This document shows, in pieces, positions 26,565 to 35,879 of a stretch of DNA of 64,000 nucleotides; the first letter of the stretch is position 1; each line of letters opens with the position of its first letter. The position numbers and the translations under genes are program-made. Under the pieces are notes generated by a model. The model made no database searches, was not told where the DNA came from, and was given only the letters and a program-made list of their open reading frames with translations. Origin of the DNA: Stappia stellulata DSM 5886 (GTDB lineage: Bacteria > Pseudomonadota > Alphaproteobacteria > Rhizobiales > Stappiaceae); contig NZ_AUIM01000004.1 of assembly GCF_000423705.1 (NCBI RefSeq), positions 972,587 through 1,036,586 of the forward strand, read 5' to 3'.

Positions 26565-26933
26565 TCAATCGCCCAGATAGGAGCGAACGGTTTCCAGAAA
26601 TTTCGCAACCGAAATCGGCTTTGAGATATAGGCCTCGCACCCGCCCTGGCGAATCCGTTCCTCGTCGCCCTTCATTGCGAAGGCCGTGACCGCGATAACG
26701 GGAATCGTCTTCAGATCGTCGTCTTCCTTGATCCATTTCGTGACCTCCAGCCCGGAAACTTCCGGAAGCTGGATGTCCATCAGAATCAGATCGGGACGGT
26801 GCGCGCGCGCAAGCTCCAGCGCCTCCATTCCCGTGCGGGTCTGGAGGGTCTCATAGCCATGAGCTTCCAACAAATCATGAAACAGCTTCATGTTGAGTTC
26901 GTTGTCCTCAACAATCAGCACGGTCTTTGCCAT
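26565..26933 (-). CDS. divK: Single-domain response regulator DivK
   Basis: DivK (122 aa) is a stand-alone receiver that controls cell-cycle polarity kinases (DivJ, PleC, DivL) and so CtrA in Alphaproteobacteria. The acidic pocket ([20 protein letters not shown]), acceptor Asp in [19 protein letters not shown] (about 53) and Lys in YISKPISV (about 104) are intact. Full length. It precedes pleD and is divergent from DUF3572. Confidence 0.96.
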   Translation of the reverse strand: MAKTVLIVEDNELNMKLFHDLLEAHGYETLQTRTGMEALELARAHRPDLILMDIQLPEVSGLEVTKWIKEDDDLKTIPVIAVTAFAMKGDEERIRQGGCEAYISKPISVAKFLETVRSYLGD

Positions 26934-27087
26934 ATCAGTCGCCTTCGTCCCCGTGCCTTGCCCACCTTGCCTTTAGCGGGTCCGCTCTCTCGAGCAGCCT
27001 GCGCGCAAGCGTGACTGGCGTTGGCCCCTTTCCCACGATAGGTACCATATATCGTAGAGGGAATTCGTTTCGGAAAGGCAAACGCAA

Positions 27088-27387
27088 ATGAACCTTGGAC
27101 AGCGGTCCCGCCTCAGCGCCGAGGAAGCCGAAGCGCTGGCCGCCGATGCGCTTTCGTATCTGGCCGGCGACATGGAGCATCTCGGCCGCTTTCTCGCGCT
27201 TGCCGGCATCGGCCCGGCCGAACTTCGCGACGCGGCGGAGGAAGACGGCTTCCTGATCGGCGTGCTGGAGTTCTACATGGCCCATGAAGCGCTCCTGTTG
27301 GCGTTTTGCGAAGCCCGCGGCCACCGGCCGACCAGCGTCGCAATCGCCCGGCACGCGCTCGACGGATCCACATCCGCCCATGGTTGA
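27088..27387 (+). CDS. DUF3572 family protein
   Basis: The 99-aa helical protein has the family core AEALAADALSYLAGDMEHLGRFLALAGIGP and LIGVLEFYMAHEALLLAFCEA. DUF3572 is restricted mainly to Alphaproteobacteria and often neighbours divK-pleD; function unknown. Its last codons overlap the HAD-like gene by 8 bp. Confidence 0.9.
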   Translation: MNLGQRSRLSAEEAEALAADALSYLAGDMEHLGRFLALAGIGPAELRDAAEEDGFLIGVLEFYMAHEALLLAFCEARGHRPTSVAIARHALDGSTSAHG

Positions 27388-28045
27388 GCCTGCTCCCGTT
27401 CTTGCTGAAACGCTCAGCCAGATCAAGGCCCTGGCTGCCAGCGAGCGTCCCCTGGTGATTTGCGATGTCGATGAGGTCGTCCTGCATTTCATCGCCCATC
27501 TTGAAGAGCACCTCGAGGCACAGGGCCTGCGCTTCCTGAGCCACGCCTACAAATTGACGGGCAACATCGCCGGTCGCGACGGCGCGCCGGTGCCGGCAAA
27601 CGCGGTCAAGGACCTGCTGCAGGACTTTTTCGACACCTGGACGCATCGGCAACAACCGGTGGACGGCGCGGCGCAGGCGCTGGAAACGCTGTCGCGTTCC
27701 GCCGACATCGTGTTTTTGACCAATCTTCCCGGCGCCTGGAACAGGGAAAAGCGCGTCAGAACGCTCGCCGGCCACGGGATGCGCTATCCGGTGATCACCA
27801 ACACCGGGGCAAAGGGCGGCGCCGTGGCGGCGCTTGCCGCCGGACGCCGGGGGCCGGTGGCATTCATCGACGACAGTCCACAGAACATCCGCTCGGTGCA
27901 GACGGCCCTGGCCGACTGCGTCCTGATCCATTTTGTCGCCGACAGGCGGTTTTTCGCCACCTCCGACACGATTGCGGGCGTTCATCTGAAAACCCATGAC
28001 TGGAGCGCCGTGGAAGCCTATATTTCGACGTGCCTTTCCGACTAG
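27380..28045 (+). CDS. HAD superfamily hydrolase-like protein
   Basis: A 221-aa protein with HAD motifs: [12 protein letters not shown] (motif I, DxDxV, about 21), [10 protein letters not shown] (motif II Thr, about 117) and [11 protein letters not shown] (motif IV DD, about 162). The [11 protein letters not shown] region gives the Arg/Lys of motif III nearby. A soluble phosphatase-like enzyme of unknown substrate. It overlaps DUF3572 and is followed 40 bp later by dinB. Confidence 0.85.
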   Translation: MVEPAPVLAETLSQIKALAASERPLVICDVDEVVLHFIAHLEEHLEAQGLRFLSHAYKLTGNIAGRDGAPVPANAVKDLLQDFFDTWTHRQQPVDGAAQALETLSRSADIVFLTNLPGAWNREKRVRTLAGHGMRYPVITNTGAKGGAVAALAAGRRGPVAFIDDSPQNIRSVQTALADCVLIHFVADRRFFATSDTIAGVHLKTHDWSAVEAYISTCLSD

Positions 28046-28085
28046 ATCGGGAAACGCCCTCGCGCTGCGCGTCGGAGCTCCTGGA

Positions 28086-29423
28086 ATGTCGCCCTCACCC
28101 TCAGATCCGGACAGGCCTCCTGCGGACAACACGCCACCGCACGGCGGTGCGATCTGCCGCGATTGCGGCACACGTCAAAAACAGGCTGCGCGCCGCTGCA
28201 CCGCCTGCGGCAGCCCCCGGCTTCTCGCCCATGACGAACTCGACACGCTCTCCATCGCCCATGTCGATTGCGACGCCTTCTATGCCTCGGTGGAAAAACG
28301 CGACAATCCGGAGCTGCTCGACAAGCCGGTGATCGTCGGCGGCGGGCGGCGCGGTGTCGTCTCCACCTGCTGCTATATCGCGCGTATCCACGGCGTCCGG
28401 TCAGCCATGCCGATGTTCAAGGCGCTCGAAGCCTGCCCCGACGCCGTCGTCATCCGCCCCGACATGGAGAAATACGCAAGTGTCGGGCGCGAGATCCGGG
28501 CGCGCATGCTCGCGCTCACGCCGCTGGTCGAGCCCCTGTCCATTGACGAGGCCTTCCTCGATCTCACCGGCACCGAGCGTCTTCACCATGCAACCCCGGC
28601 CGAAACCCTGGTCCGTTTCGCCCGCGAGGTGGAACGCGACGTCGGCATCACCGTTTCCGTCGGGCTGGCAGCAAACAAGTTTCTCGCCAAGATCGCCTCC
28701 GATCTCGACAAGCCGCGCGGCTTTTCGGTGATCGGCGCGCGGGAAGCCGGGACATTCCTTGCCGACAAGCCGGTCGGCCTGATCTGGGGTGTCGGCAAGG
28801 TCTTTCAGGACAAACTCGCCCGCGACGGCGTGAAGACCATCGGACAATTGCAGGGAATGGAAGCGACGGATCTGGCCCGCCGGTACGGCGCGATGGGCCT
28901 GCGGCTCGCCACCCTCGCGCATGGTCGCGACGAGCGGCGGGTGTCGCCGGAGCGCGACACCAAGAGCATATCCAACGAAACGACCTTCAACACCGATATC
29001 GGCGATCACGGCCAGTTGCGCGCGATCCTGCGGCGGCTCAGCGAGCAGGTGTCGGAGCGCCTGAAAGCCGCCGACATGGCCGGACGCACCGTCACGCTGA
29101 AGCTCAAGACCGCCGAGTTCAAGACCCTGACCCGGGCCCGCAGCCTGCCGGCGCCGACCCAGCTTGCCGACCGGATCTTTCGCGCCGGCGACGATCTTCT
29201 GCAGGTCGAGGCGAACGGACGCCGTTTCCGGCTGATCGGCATCGGCGTCAGCGAATTTTCCGACCCTGTCCACGCCGACCCGGACGATCTCGTCGACGAC
29301 GGCGCGGGACGGCGCGCCCGCGCGGAACGCGCGGTGGACGCCCTGCGCTCGAAATTCGGCAAAAGCGCCGTCGAGCTGGGCCTGACCCGTTCAGGCGACA
29401 TCCGCCGCCAGCGGGATCGCTGA
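28086..29423 (+). CDS. dinB: DNA polymerase IV with N-terminal zinc ribbon
   Basis: This Y-family translesion polymerase has 445 aa. It opens with a probable zinc ribbon (CRDCGTRQ...CTACGSPR, about 19-41), a known feature of some rhizobial DinB proteins. The catalytic palm follows: [24 protein letters not shown] cut at [13 protein letters not shown] (about 53), YSIDEA-type [13 protein letters not shown] (about 150) and [14 protein letters not shown]. HhH and little-finger domains are present, so it is full length. GGAG precedes the start. No LexA box was seen upstream. Confidence 0.96.
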   Translation: MSPSPSDPDRPPADNTPPHGGAICRDCGTRQKQAARRCTACGSPRLLAHDELDTLSIAHVDCDAFYASVEKRDNPELLDKPVIVGGGRRGVVSTCCYIARIHGVRSAMPMFKALEACPDAVVIRPDMEKYASVGREIRARMLALTPLVEPLSIDEAFLDLTGTERLHHATPAETLVRFAREVERDVGITVSVGLAANKFLAKIASDLDKPRGFSVIGAREAGTFLADKPVGLIWGVGKVFQDKLARDGVKTIGQLQGMEATDLARRYGAMGLRLATLAHGRDERRVSPERDTKSISNETTFNTDIGDHGQLRAILRRLSEQVSERLKAADMAGRTVTLKLKTAEFKTLTRARSLPAPTQLADRIFRAGDDLLQVEANGRRFRLIGIGVSEFSDPVHADPDDLVDDGAGRRARAERAVDALRSKFGKSAVELGLTRSGDIRRQRDR

Positions 29424-29444
29424 CGGCGGCATCGCCACGGGTCC

Positions 29445-30302
29445 CTATTGTTTGCAGGTCACCGGATCGATCAGCGTCAGCTCCGACAGATTGCCGCGCA
29501 GCTCAAAGTCGCCATAGTCGAGCTTGAGCCGCCGGCTGACGCCATTGTCGTAGAGCAGAAAGCCGAGCTGGTAGACCGGCATGCGCTCACCCGCGCTCGG
29601 CGTCTGGCTGTCGAAATAGGCGATCGTCACCGGCCAGTGGGGATGATCGCCGATCTTGGCGACCGCGCCGGCATTTTCCTCGCCGGGGCTGCCCGGCCCG
29701 TCACGTCGCGCTCCGATCACCGACGTCGTCTCATACACCTTGTCGCCCGTCTCCGAACCGTCGAAGAGATCTGCCACGAGGATCGTGTCGCCGCGCACCG
29801 CCGTTTCGAGCAGGCGACGCAAATGTTCTGTCGGGAACAGCGCCTTGTCGGACAGCGTGGCCGTGCGCGGCGCCGGTTTCTTCAAGTCGAGCTCGATGCC
29901 GTCGGCCGCATGTTCGGCACGCCCGCGCGTTTCCTCGCTCAGCTTGCGGTTGATGTAGGTCTTCGACAGGAACTGAAAGGCCTTGCTCGCCGGATCCTCG
30001 AAAGAGCTCGTCTGCAAGTCGGTCACCCGCACCTGACCGTTTTCGTCCGACACCTGAATGACGAAGCGAAAGGCGACGCTGTAGCCTTCGCACGGCCCGC
30101 CGGTGAATTCATAGACCATCCGCCCGCGCACACCGGAAATGCCTGCCGCTTGGGAGGTTTCGGCAAGCGTCAGATCATAGACCGCCCGATGCGTCAAAAG
30201 CTCCGTCGGGCCGGCTTGCGCGCCACCGTGGAGCACAGCCGCCAGGAAAACCGACGCTGCGCCGGTCCGGGCAGCGGCAACGCCAAGACGCAATATCTTC
30301 AT
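29445..30302 (-). CDS. eipB: Periplasmic envelope protein EipB (DUF1849)
   Basis: EipB (285 aa) is a periplasmic beta-spiral protein needed for envelope integrity in Brucella. A signal peptide ends near AQA (residue 30). The mature part starts LLTHRAVYDLTL and contains GRMVYEFTGGPCEGYSV, DLQTSSFEDPASKAF, and the C-terminal GNLSELTLIDPVTCKQ. The two cysteines (GGPC about 68 and VTC about 283) match the disulfide reported for EipB. Full length. Confidence 0.92.
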   Translation of the reverse strand: MKILRLGVAAARTGAASVFLAAVLHGGAQAGPTELLTHRAVYDLTLAETSQAAGISGVRGRMVYEFTGGPCEGYSVAFRFVIQVSDENGQVRVTDLQTSSFEDPASKAFQFLSKTYINRKLSEETRGRAEHAADGIELDLKKPAPRTATLSDKALFPTEHLRRLLETAVRGDTILVADLFDGSETGDKVYETTSVIGARRDGPGSPGEENAGAVAKIGDHPHWPVTIAYFDSQTPSAGERMPVYQLGFLLYDNGVSRRLKLDYGDFELRGNLSELTLIDPVTCKQ

Positions 30303-30514
30303 CTCTCACTCCTCACAGATCCCCGCCCCAATGTTGCGCATCCTGGCCGCACCGACCAGTCCTTCCTTTTGCGGATTGCCGCCTGCCGGAGCGGACGGAT
30401 CCGCAGGAACCCGGTTCAACGCTTGAAGCGCCCCGGAATTTGGGTCAATCTCCCGGCGAATTTCATATGCGCGCGGAAGCTGGCGCCACGCAGATAAACC
30501 AAAGGAATTTGCCA

Positions 30515-30979
30515 ATGCCGGGTCAGATCGAAAAACACATCGAAACGCTGGGAATCACCTTGCCCAAGGCGGCCGCGCCGGCCGCCAATTATGTCCCCTA
30601 TGTCCAGACAGGCAATCAGCTGTTCGTTTCAGGGCAGATCCCGATGGGTCCCGCCGGCATCGAGCACCAGGGAAAGCTTGGCGACGGCTACGCGCTGGAA
30701 GACGGCCAGGCGGCGGCAAGGCTTTGCGCGATCAACCTCCTTGCGCAGGCAAAGGCGGCACTCGGCGATCTCGATCGTGTGGTTCGCCTGGTGAAGATCG
30801 TCGGTTTCGTCAATTCCACGCCCGATTTCACCGACCAGCCGAAGGTGATCAACGGCGCCTCCGATTTCCTGGTCGAGGCACTTGGCGACAAGGGACGACA
30901 TGCGCGCTCAGCGGTTGGCGTCGCCGGCCTGCCCTTTGGTGTTGCGGTCGAGGTCGAGGCGATTTTCGAAGTCGCCTGA
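30515..30979 (+). CDS. RidA family protein
   Basis: This 154-aa protein belongs to the YjgF/YER057c/UK114 group, many of which deaminate reactive enamines or imines. It has VQTGNQLFVSGQIP (about 35-48), LCAINLLAQAKAALGDLDRVVRLVKIVGFVNS and RSAVGVAGLPFGVAVEVEAIF. It belongs to the subgroup with the C-terminal RSAVGVAxLP, whose exact substrate is unclear. AAGGAA precedes the chosen start; an upstream extension to 30440 is unlikely. The GDPD gene follows 35 bp later. Confidence 0.93.
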   Translation: MPGQIEKHIETLGITLPKAAAPAANYVPYVQTGNQLFVSGQIPMGPAGIEHQGKLGDGYALEDGQAAARLCAINLLAQAKAALGDLDRVVRLVKIVGFVNSTPDFTDQPKVINGASDFLVEALGDKGRHARSAVGVAGLPFGVAVEVEAIFEVA

Positions 30980-31014
30980 GCGGACACGCCTTCTTGAACG
31001 GAAACCCTGCACAA

Positions 31015-31779
31015 ATGCGCGATCTCTCCTGGCTGACCGAGCGCCCGATCGCGCATCGCGGCTTTCATGACACGGCGCGCGGGTGCGTCGAAAACACGCC
31101 CTCCGCCATCGCGGCATCGATGGAGAGAAATTTCTCCGTCGAGGTCGACCTTCAGCAAAGCGCCGACGACAAGGCCATCGTGTTTCACGACGACACGCTG
31201 GAGCGACTGACCTTCGAGACCGGCCCGGTCAAGGCGCGAACGGCGGCGGAACTGGCAGCGGTGATGATGCGCGGCACGAACGACCGCCTCTGGCGTCTCG
31301 ATGAATTGCTCGAGCAGGTCGACGGCCGGGTCGGCCTGTGCATCGAGATCAAGTCGCGCTTCGAGCGTCATCCCAAGCACGCCTATATTGCGGGCATCGC
31401 CGAAAGCCTGTCGCGCTACAAGGGACCCGTGGCGGTAAAATCCTTCGATCCCGATATCCTGCAGATGATGCGCGAGGCCGCGCCCGACATTCCGCGCGGC
31501 GCCCTCGGCGACGGCGTCCGCGATCTGAGGAACTGGGGCCGCGCGAGCCGCATCGAACGCTTCATGCTGCGCCACATGCTTTATGCGCCGCGGGTGCGCC
31601 CGAGCTTCGTGTCCTACTGGGTAAAGGGGCTTCCCGCACTTGCGCCGATGACCCTGCGCAAGCTGTTCGGACTGCCGGTGATCGCCTGGACGGTGCGCAC
31701 GCCCGAAGACCGCGCCCGTGCGGACGCCTTCGCCGACCAGATTGTGTTCGAGGGCTTCGACCCGGACGCCAAAGCGTGA
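31015..31779 (+). CDS. Glycerophosphodiester phosphodiesterase
   Basis: The 254-aa protein hydrolyses glycerophosphodiesters to an alcohol and glycerol 3-phosphate. The family catalytic residues are present: PIAHRGFHD (first His, about 13), ENTPSAI, VEVDLQQSADDKAIVFHDDTLERLT split as VEVDLQQSADD (about 43) and IVFHDDTLERLT (second His, about 57), and a metal Glu in LCIEIKSRF (about 117). No signal peptide, so a cytosolic form is likely. GDPD of this type recycles deacylated phospholipids. Confidence 0.94.
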   Translation: MRDLSWLTERPIAHRGFHDTARGCVENTPSAIAASMERNFSVEVDLQQSADDKAIVFHDDTLERLTFETGPVKARTAAELAAVMMRGTNDRLWRLDELLEQVDGRVGLCIEIKSRFERHPKHAYIAGIAESLSRYKGPVAVKSFDPDILQMMREAAPDIPRGALGDGVRDLRNWGRASRIERFMLRHMLYAPRVRPSFVSYWVKGLPALAPMTLRKLFGLPVIAWTVRTPEDRARADAFADQIVFEGFDPDAKA

Positions 31780-31891
31780 TGACACCGAGGGGAAGGCGCG
31801 TCAGCCCTTCCCCTTTTTGCGGCGCGACCCTAAGTCGACAAGGGCGCGCAAGCGCAAGCGACATACACCGCGACACAAGGGCACGAGCTTC

Positions 31892-33154
31892 GTGAGCGCC
31901 GCCGACGACGAGACACAGGAATTTCACCTCAGAGCCATCACCTCGCTGGCGGAGATTTCCCGCAACGACTGGGATGCGCTTGCCAATCCACACTGGAGCC
32001 TCGGCGACAACGGCGCGCTCTCGCCAAAAGCGGGCGTTGAATCGGAACATCAGGGCGACGATTCCATTTCTGAGGAAACGGAGTTCAACCCTTTCATTTC
32101 GCACGACTTTCTGTCGATCCTGGAAGAGTCCGGCTGCGTCAGCGAACACACCGGCTGGCTGCCCCAGCACCTGCTGCTGGACGCACCCGACGGAACCCCG
32201 GTCGCCGCCCTTCCCTGCTACCTCAAAAGCCATTCGATGGGCGAATATGTCTTCGACCATTCCTGGGCCGACGCCTATCACCGTGCCGGCGGCAGCTATT
32301 ATCCCAAGCTTCAGTCCTGCGTCCCCTTCACACCGGCAACCGGCCGCCGGTTCCTGAGCGGGGCCGGCATCAACCGACCCGCCGCCATCGCAGCCCTTGC
32401 CGACGGCTTGCGCGAATTGTGCCGCCTGCGCTCCGCGTCCTCCGCGCATGTCACCTTCCTGAACGAGGCCGAGTGGGAGATCGCCGGCAAGCGCGGCTTC
32501 CTGCAACGCAACGACCAGCAGTTCCACTGGCTCAACAAGGGCTATGCCACCTTCGAGGATTTTCTCGCCGATCTCGCGTCGCGCAAACGCAAGCAGATCC
32601 GCAAGGAACGGCGCGCGGCGCTTGCCTCCGGGCTCGAGATCGAATGGGTGACGGGCAAGGACCTGACGGAAGCGCATTGGGATGCGTTTCACGCCTTCTA
32701 CGAAGATACAGGCGCCCGCAAATGGGGCCGCCCCTATCTCAACCGCCGCTTCTTCTCCCTGCTTGGCGAACGCCTCGCACACAGTGTCCTGCTGGTGATG
32801 GTGCGGCGCGAGGGACGGATGATCGCCGGGGCACTCAACCTCATCGGCTCTCACGCGCTCTTCGGGCGCAACTGGGGCTGCCTTGAGGACCACCCGTTCC
32901 TGCATTTCGAAGTCTGCTACTACCAGGCCATCGCCTTCGCGATCGAGCGCGGACTTGCCCGCGTGGAAGCCGGCGCGCAAGGGGCGCACAAGCTGGCGCG
33001 CGGCTATCTTCCGACCCCGACCTACTCCGCGCACTTCATTGCGCATCCGGGCCTGCGCGACGCCGTTGCGGATTATCTTGAGAGCGAGCGTGAGGCCGTG
33101 CGGCGCGAGGGCGAGGCAATTGCACAAGCCTACTCCCCGTTCAAGCGCGGCTGA
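31892..33154 (+). CDS. FemAB-like / DUF482 GNAT family acyltransferase
   Basis: The 420-aa protein belongs to the GNAT-fold group annotated as peptidogalycan biosynthesis/FemAB-like. FNPFISHDFLSILEESGCV and LKSHSMGEYVFDHSWADAYH mark the N-terminal half. RKQIRKERRAA and WGRPYLNRRFF, with AGALNLIGSHALFGRNWGC, mark the second. Its natural acceptor is unknown. The GTG start at 31892 is chosen because coding similarity begins there; upstream frame content is Arg-rich and unlikely. Note that no strong ribosome site precedes it. Confidence 0.8.
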   Translation: MSAADDETQEFHLRAITSLAEISRNDWDALANPHWSLGDNGALSPKAGVESEHQGDDSISEETEFNPFISHDFLSILEESGCVSEHTGWLPQHLLLDAPDGTPVAALPCYLKSHSMGEYVFDHSWADAYHRAGGSYYPKLQSCVPFTPATGRRFLSGAGINRPAAIAALADGLRELCRLRSASSAHVTFLNEAEWEIAGKRGFLQRNDQQFHWLNKGYATFEDFLADLASRKRKQIRKERRAALASGLEIEWVTGKDLTEAHWDAFHAFYEDTGARKWGRPYLNRRFFSLLGERLAHSVLLVMVRREGRMIAGALNLIGSHALFGRNWGCLEDHPFLHFEVCYYQAIAFAIERGLARVEAGAQGAHKLARGYLPTPTYSAHFIAHPGLRDAVADYLESEREAVRREGEAIAQAYSPFKRG

Positions 33155-33332
33155 AGAGCATCGCGCAAGCGATTCAAAAGACTCGCCCTTTTCCCGCACT
33201 TGAATCTTTTTCTCAAACGCCGTTCAGTCGGCCCACGCAACAAGGCTGAATCGGCATGTGAACGTGCAGCTGATTCAGAACGTGAAGCGGAGACGGCAGT
33301 TGCCGGACCGCGAACCAATCGGGGAGCCTGCC

Positions 33333-33761
33333 ATGTCGGTGCCGTATGATGACCAGAATGTCTTCGCCAAAATTCTGCGCGGCGAATTGCCGAGCGAGCG
33401 CGTTTACGAGGACGACAAGACGCTCGCGATCATGGACATCATGCCCCGCGGCGACGGCCATGTGCTGGTGGTCCCCAAGGCGCCGTCACGCAACATCCTG
33501 GATATCGCCGAGGGCGACCTCAACGCCGTCATGGCGACAGTGCAGAAGCTCGCCCGTGCGGTGATGAAAGCCTTCGAGGCGGACGGAACCACGATCCAGC
33601 AGTTTTCCGAAAGCGCGGGCGGACAGGTTGTGTTTCACACCCATGTCCATGTGATCCCGCGCTTCGATGGCGTGAAACTGCGTCCCCACACGGGCGACAT
33701 GGCAGACGGCGCGGTTCTGGCAGCGCATGCCGAAAAGATCCGCGCCGCGCTGGCCGGCTGA
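33333..33761 (+). CDS. HIT family protein
   Basis: A 142-aa histidine-triad nucleotide hydrolase. NVFAKILRGELPSERVYEDD opens the fold, MDIMPRGDGHVLVVPK is the nucleotide-binding strand, and HTHVHVIPRF (about 107-116) is the catalytic HxHxHxx triad with the middle His as nucleophile. These enzymes split AMP-linked or ADP-linked small molecules. Start supported by GGGAG. Confidence 0.95.
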   Translation: MSVPYDDQNVFAKILRGELPSERVYEDDKTLAIMDIMPRGDGHVLVVPKAPSRNILDIAEGDLNAVMATVQKLARAVMKAFEADGTTIQQFSESAGGQVVFHTHVHVIPRFDGVKLRPHTGDMADGAVLAAHAEKIRAALAG

Positions 33762-33765
33762 AGAT

Positions 33766-33794
33766 GGTCGGCCCGTCGAACTGACGGGCTGACC
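33766..33794. terminator. Hairpin between convergent HIT and GST genes
   Basis: GGTCGGCCCGTC (33766-33777) pairs with GACGGGCTGACC (33783-33794), 12 bp with one G-T wobble and a 5-nt loop. It sits between converging genes; no T tract. Confidence 0.45.
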
Positions 33795-33858
33795 GACACG
33801 CACCATTTGCCGGACGGAGCCGCCCATTCCGGGCACCCCGCACGCCAACGCGCCCGGG

Positions 33859-34494
33859 TCAGGCGGCAGCGGCCTCATGTTCGGCGCCGAGCCGCACCTC
33901 ATCCTTGAACACACGCTGGAAGCTCGCCCGGGACGTGACCCGCGTTGCATAGTCGCGAAAGACCGGCAACTCCGGGATCGCCTTGAACGCCAACGCCCAC
34001 TCCAGCGTCGCCCCCCACTGGATGTCGGCGACCGTGATCTCGTCGCCAAGAATGTAGGGCGCCTGCCCGAGCTGATTGGCAAGGAGCTCGATGACCTGAT
34101 CGAAGGTTCCGTAGGCGCATTCATTCGCCGGCGGCACATGAGCGCACATCTTGTCCATCAACGCCGGTTCGAAGCTCGCGGCATAAAACACCATCCAGCG
34201 CAGATAGGCACCGCGTCGCGGATCGCCCGGCAGTGGCGTCAATCCGGCCTCTGAGAAGAGATCGCCGAGATAGAGCGCGATGGCGACGGATTCCGTCAGG
34301 ATCGTATCGCCGTGGCTGAGAGCCGGCACCTTGCCGAGCGGATTGATCGCCAGAAACGCGGGCGCCTTGTGCGCGCCCTTTCGGATGTTGAGCACATTGA
34401 GGTCATGGGGCGCGCCAAGCTCTTCGAGCAGCACGCGCGTCGCAGTGGCGCGGGAGCGGGGGGCGTAGTGAAGCGTCGGTTCTTCGGTTGTCAT
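33859..34494 (-). CDS. Glutathione S-transferase family protein
   Basis: The 211-aa protein has a thioredoxin-like N-terminal domain (LHYAPRSRATATRVLLEELGAPHDL, with the GSH-binding PLGKVPAL at about 51-58 and ESVAIALYL at about 69) and a helical C-terminal domain (FEPALMDKMCAHVP, YILGDEITVADIQWGATLEW). Typical of bacterial beta/theta-like GSTs. The substrate is unknown. Confidence 0.92.
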   Translation of the reverse strand: MTTEEPTLHYAPRSRATATRVLLEELGAPHDLNVLNIRKGAHKAPAFLAINPLGKVPALSHGDTILTESVAIALYLGDLFSEAGLTPLPGDPRRGAYLRWMVFYAASFEPALMDKMCAHVPPANECAYGTFDQVIELLANQLGQAPYILGDEITVADIQWGATLEWALAFKAIPELPVFRDYATRVTSRASFQRVFKDEVRLGAEHEAAAA

Positions 34495-34603
34495 CGGAGG
34501 TCTCCATGTCAGGGCCCGGCGCGTGCCTGCGCCACCGGGAGACCATGACAGGGAGCTGCTGACAGCATTCTGTCAGCAATCGCGCCTCGATCCGGGTCTG
34601 TCC

Positions 34604-34960
34604 TCAACTTCCTCCAAGAAGAAGCCACCCGCCGATCAGAACCACTTCGGCAGCCAAAACCCCGACGATCACGCGCTGACCCAACATCAGGAAGGCTGCG
34701 AAGCCGGAGGCCGCAGCCGCCAGCCGCAACAGGACGGGCGCACTTTCAAGCGCGCCCGCGGGAAACAGCACCAGCTTGGAAATCACACCGGCGACGAGCG
34801 CCGTGGCCACGCTCCTGATGAAGATCATCAACTCGCTGTCTTCACGCAGCCGCCCGCTGACCAGCACACCAAGCCAGCGCCAGACGTCTGTCGCCAGCCA
34901 GCCGGCAATGACGATCATGGCATAGGGCCACCACCAGAGGTCCGCCATCGTCATCGCCAT
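34604..34960 (-). CDS. azlD: AzlD family branched-chain amino acid exporter subunit
   Basis: The 118-aa membrane protein has four hydrophobic segments and the AzlD pattern (WWWPYAMIVIAGWLATDVWRWLGVLVSG, then IFIRSVATALVAGVISKLVLFP). It pairs with AzlC, encoded just upstream with a 10-bp overlap. AzlCD-type complexes export branched-chain amino acids such as azaleucine. The sequence is somewhat divergent, so substrate range is inferred. Confidence 0.82.
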   Translation of the reverse strand: MAMTMADLWWWPYAMIVIAGWLATDVWRWLGVLVSGRLREDSELMIFIRSVATALVAGVISKLVLFPAGALESAPVLLRLAAAASGFAAFLMLGQRVIVGVLAAEVVLIGGWLLLGGS

Positions 34961-35721
34961 CCCCGTCGCGCCAGCCTTGTGCCGACATAGGCGACCGTCC
35001 CTCCGACGAGCCCGGTCAACAGCAGGTCCAGCTCAGGCGCGAGAAGAAAGAACACCGGCCCCAGGATCAGACCGGCAAGCATCGCGGCCTTGTCGGCGGA
35101 AATTCGCGACGCGCCCCAGAGCGAACAGAGGAAATAGACCGGCGTGAGCATGAAGAGACCGCCGGCAACCATTGGCGGCAGGCTTCCGACCATCACATAG
35201 GCCAGCCCCGTCATGCAAAAGACGAACCCGGTCAGACTGGCGCCAAACCCCAGAAAGAACGGCAGCCGTCCCTCGCGCGGGAGATCCTCCACATTGCGCA
35301 TGGCAAACACCCAGGCGGTCACCGCGACGAAATGCGAGGCGACCATCAAATGCCAGCGCTTCGTCTTGCCTTCCACCCGCAACAGCGGCATCAGCGCCAT
35401 GGTCATCGGCATCAGCCGCACGGAGGCGAGCGCCACCGCGAGGGCGGCGGAAATCATGCCCATGCCACCGGAAATCGCACCGGTCAGGACGACGATGCTG
35501 GGCAAGGCCCAAACGAGCCCCGTCATCATCAATGTCTGATCCAGGGTCAGTCCACTCTCGCGCGCGAGACCCGCGTAACCGACGAATGCCGCCGTCAGGA
35601 TCAACGCCGGAATGGAAACGGCAGACCGCATGCCACGCCAGGCCCATCCCGACGAGGAAATGGATGGTGTCGGCACGTCGACCGGAGGTGGGGCGCCCGA
35701 AGGATCGGAAGGTGGCGTCAT
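34951..35721 (-). CDS. azlC: AzlC family branched-chain amino acid exporter subunit
   Basis: The 256-aa membrane protein has about seven helices and AzlC motifs: FVGYAGLARESGLTLDQTLMMTGLVWALPSIV (about 48-79) and AALAVALASVRLMPMTMALMPLLR (the family's LRhlpmsl region). AzlC is the larger subunit of AzlCD exporters. I chose MTPPSDPSG (35721); an upstream ATG at 35769 is less likely. The protein starts with a long Pro-rich cytosolic stretch. Confidence 0.85.
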   Translation of the reverse strand: MTPPSDPSGAPPPVDVPTPSISSSGWAWRGMRSAVSIPALILTAAFVGYAGLARESGLTLDQTLMMTGLVWALPSIVVLTGAISGGMGMISAALAVALASVRLMPMTMALMPLLRVEGKTKRWHLMVASHFVAVTAWVFAMRNVEDLPREGRLPFFLGFGASLTGFVFCMTGLAYVMVGSLPPMVAGGLFMLTPVYFLCSLWGASRISADKAAMLAGLILGPVFFLLAPELDLLLTGLVGGTVAYVGTRLARRGWR

Positions 35722-35814
35722 GACAAGGCACTGGAGACCGGGAGGCGTCGCGTCGCACACGCGCATCATGCTGAAGGGAACCCTTCCCTTCTAGCAGGCG
35801 TCGGGCCGAATGCA

Positions 35815-35840
35815 AAACGGCACCCCGAGGGGTGCCGTTT
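35815..35840 (-). terminator. Intrinsic terminator after clpA
   Basis: AAACGGCACCCC (35815-35826) and GGGGTGCCGTTT (35829-35840) form a perfect 12-bp stem 40 bp beyond the clpA stop. On the minus strand the stem ends in TTT plus another T. Confidence 0.75.
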
Positions 35841-35879
35841 CACGATGTCGTTTCGAGAAGAGCCTTCTCGTCGGCGAAA

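Noticed and set aside
31562-33199. A 545-codon minus-strand ORF opposite the FemAB-like gene
   Set aside because: Antisense shadow with no recognisable motif; the plus-strand gene has clear family features.
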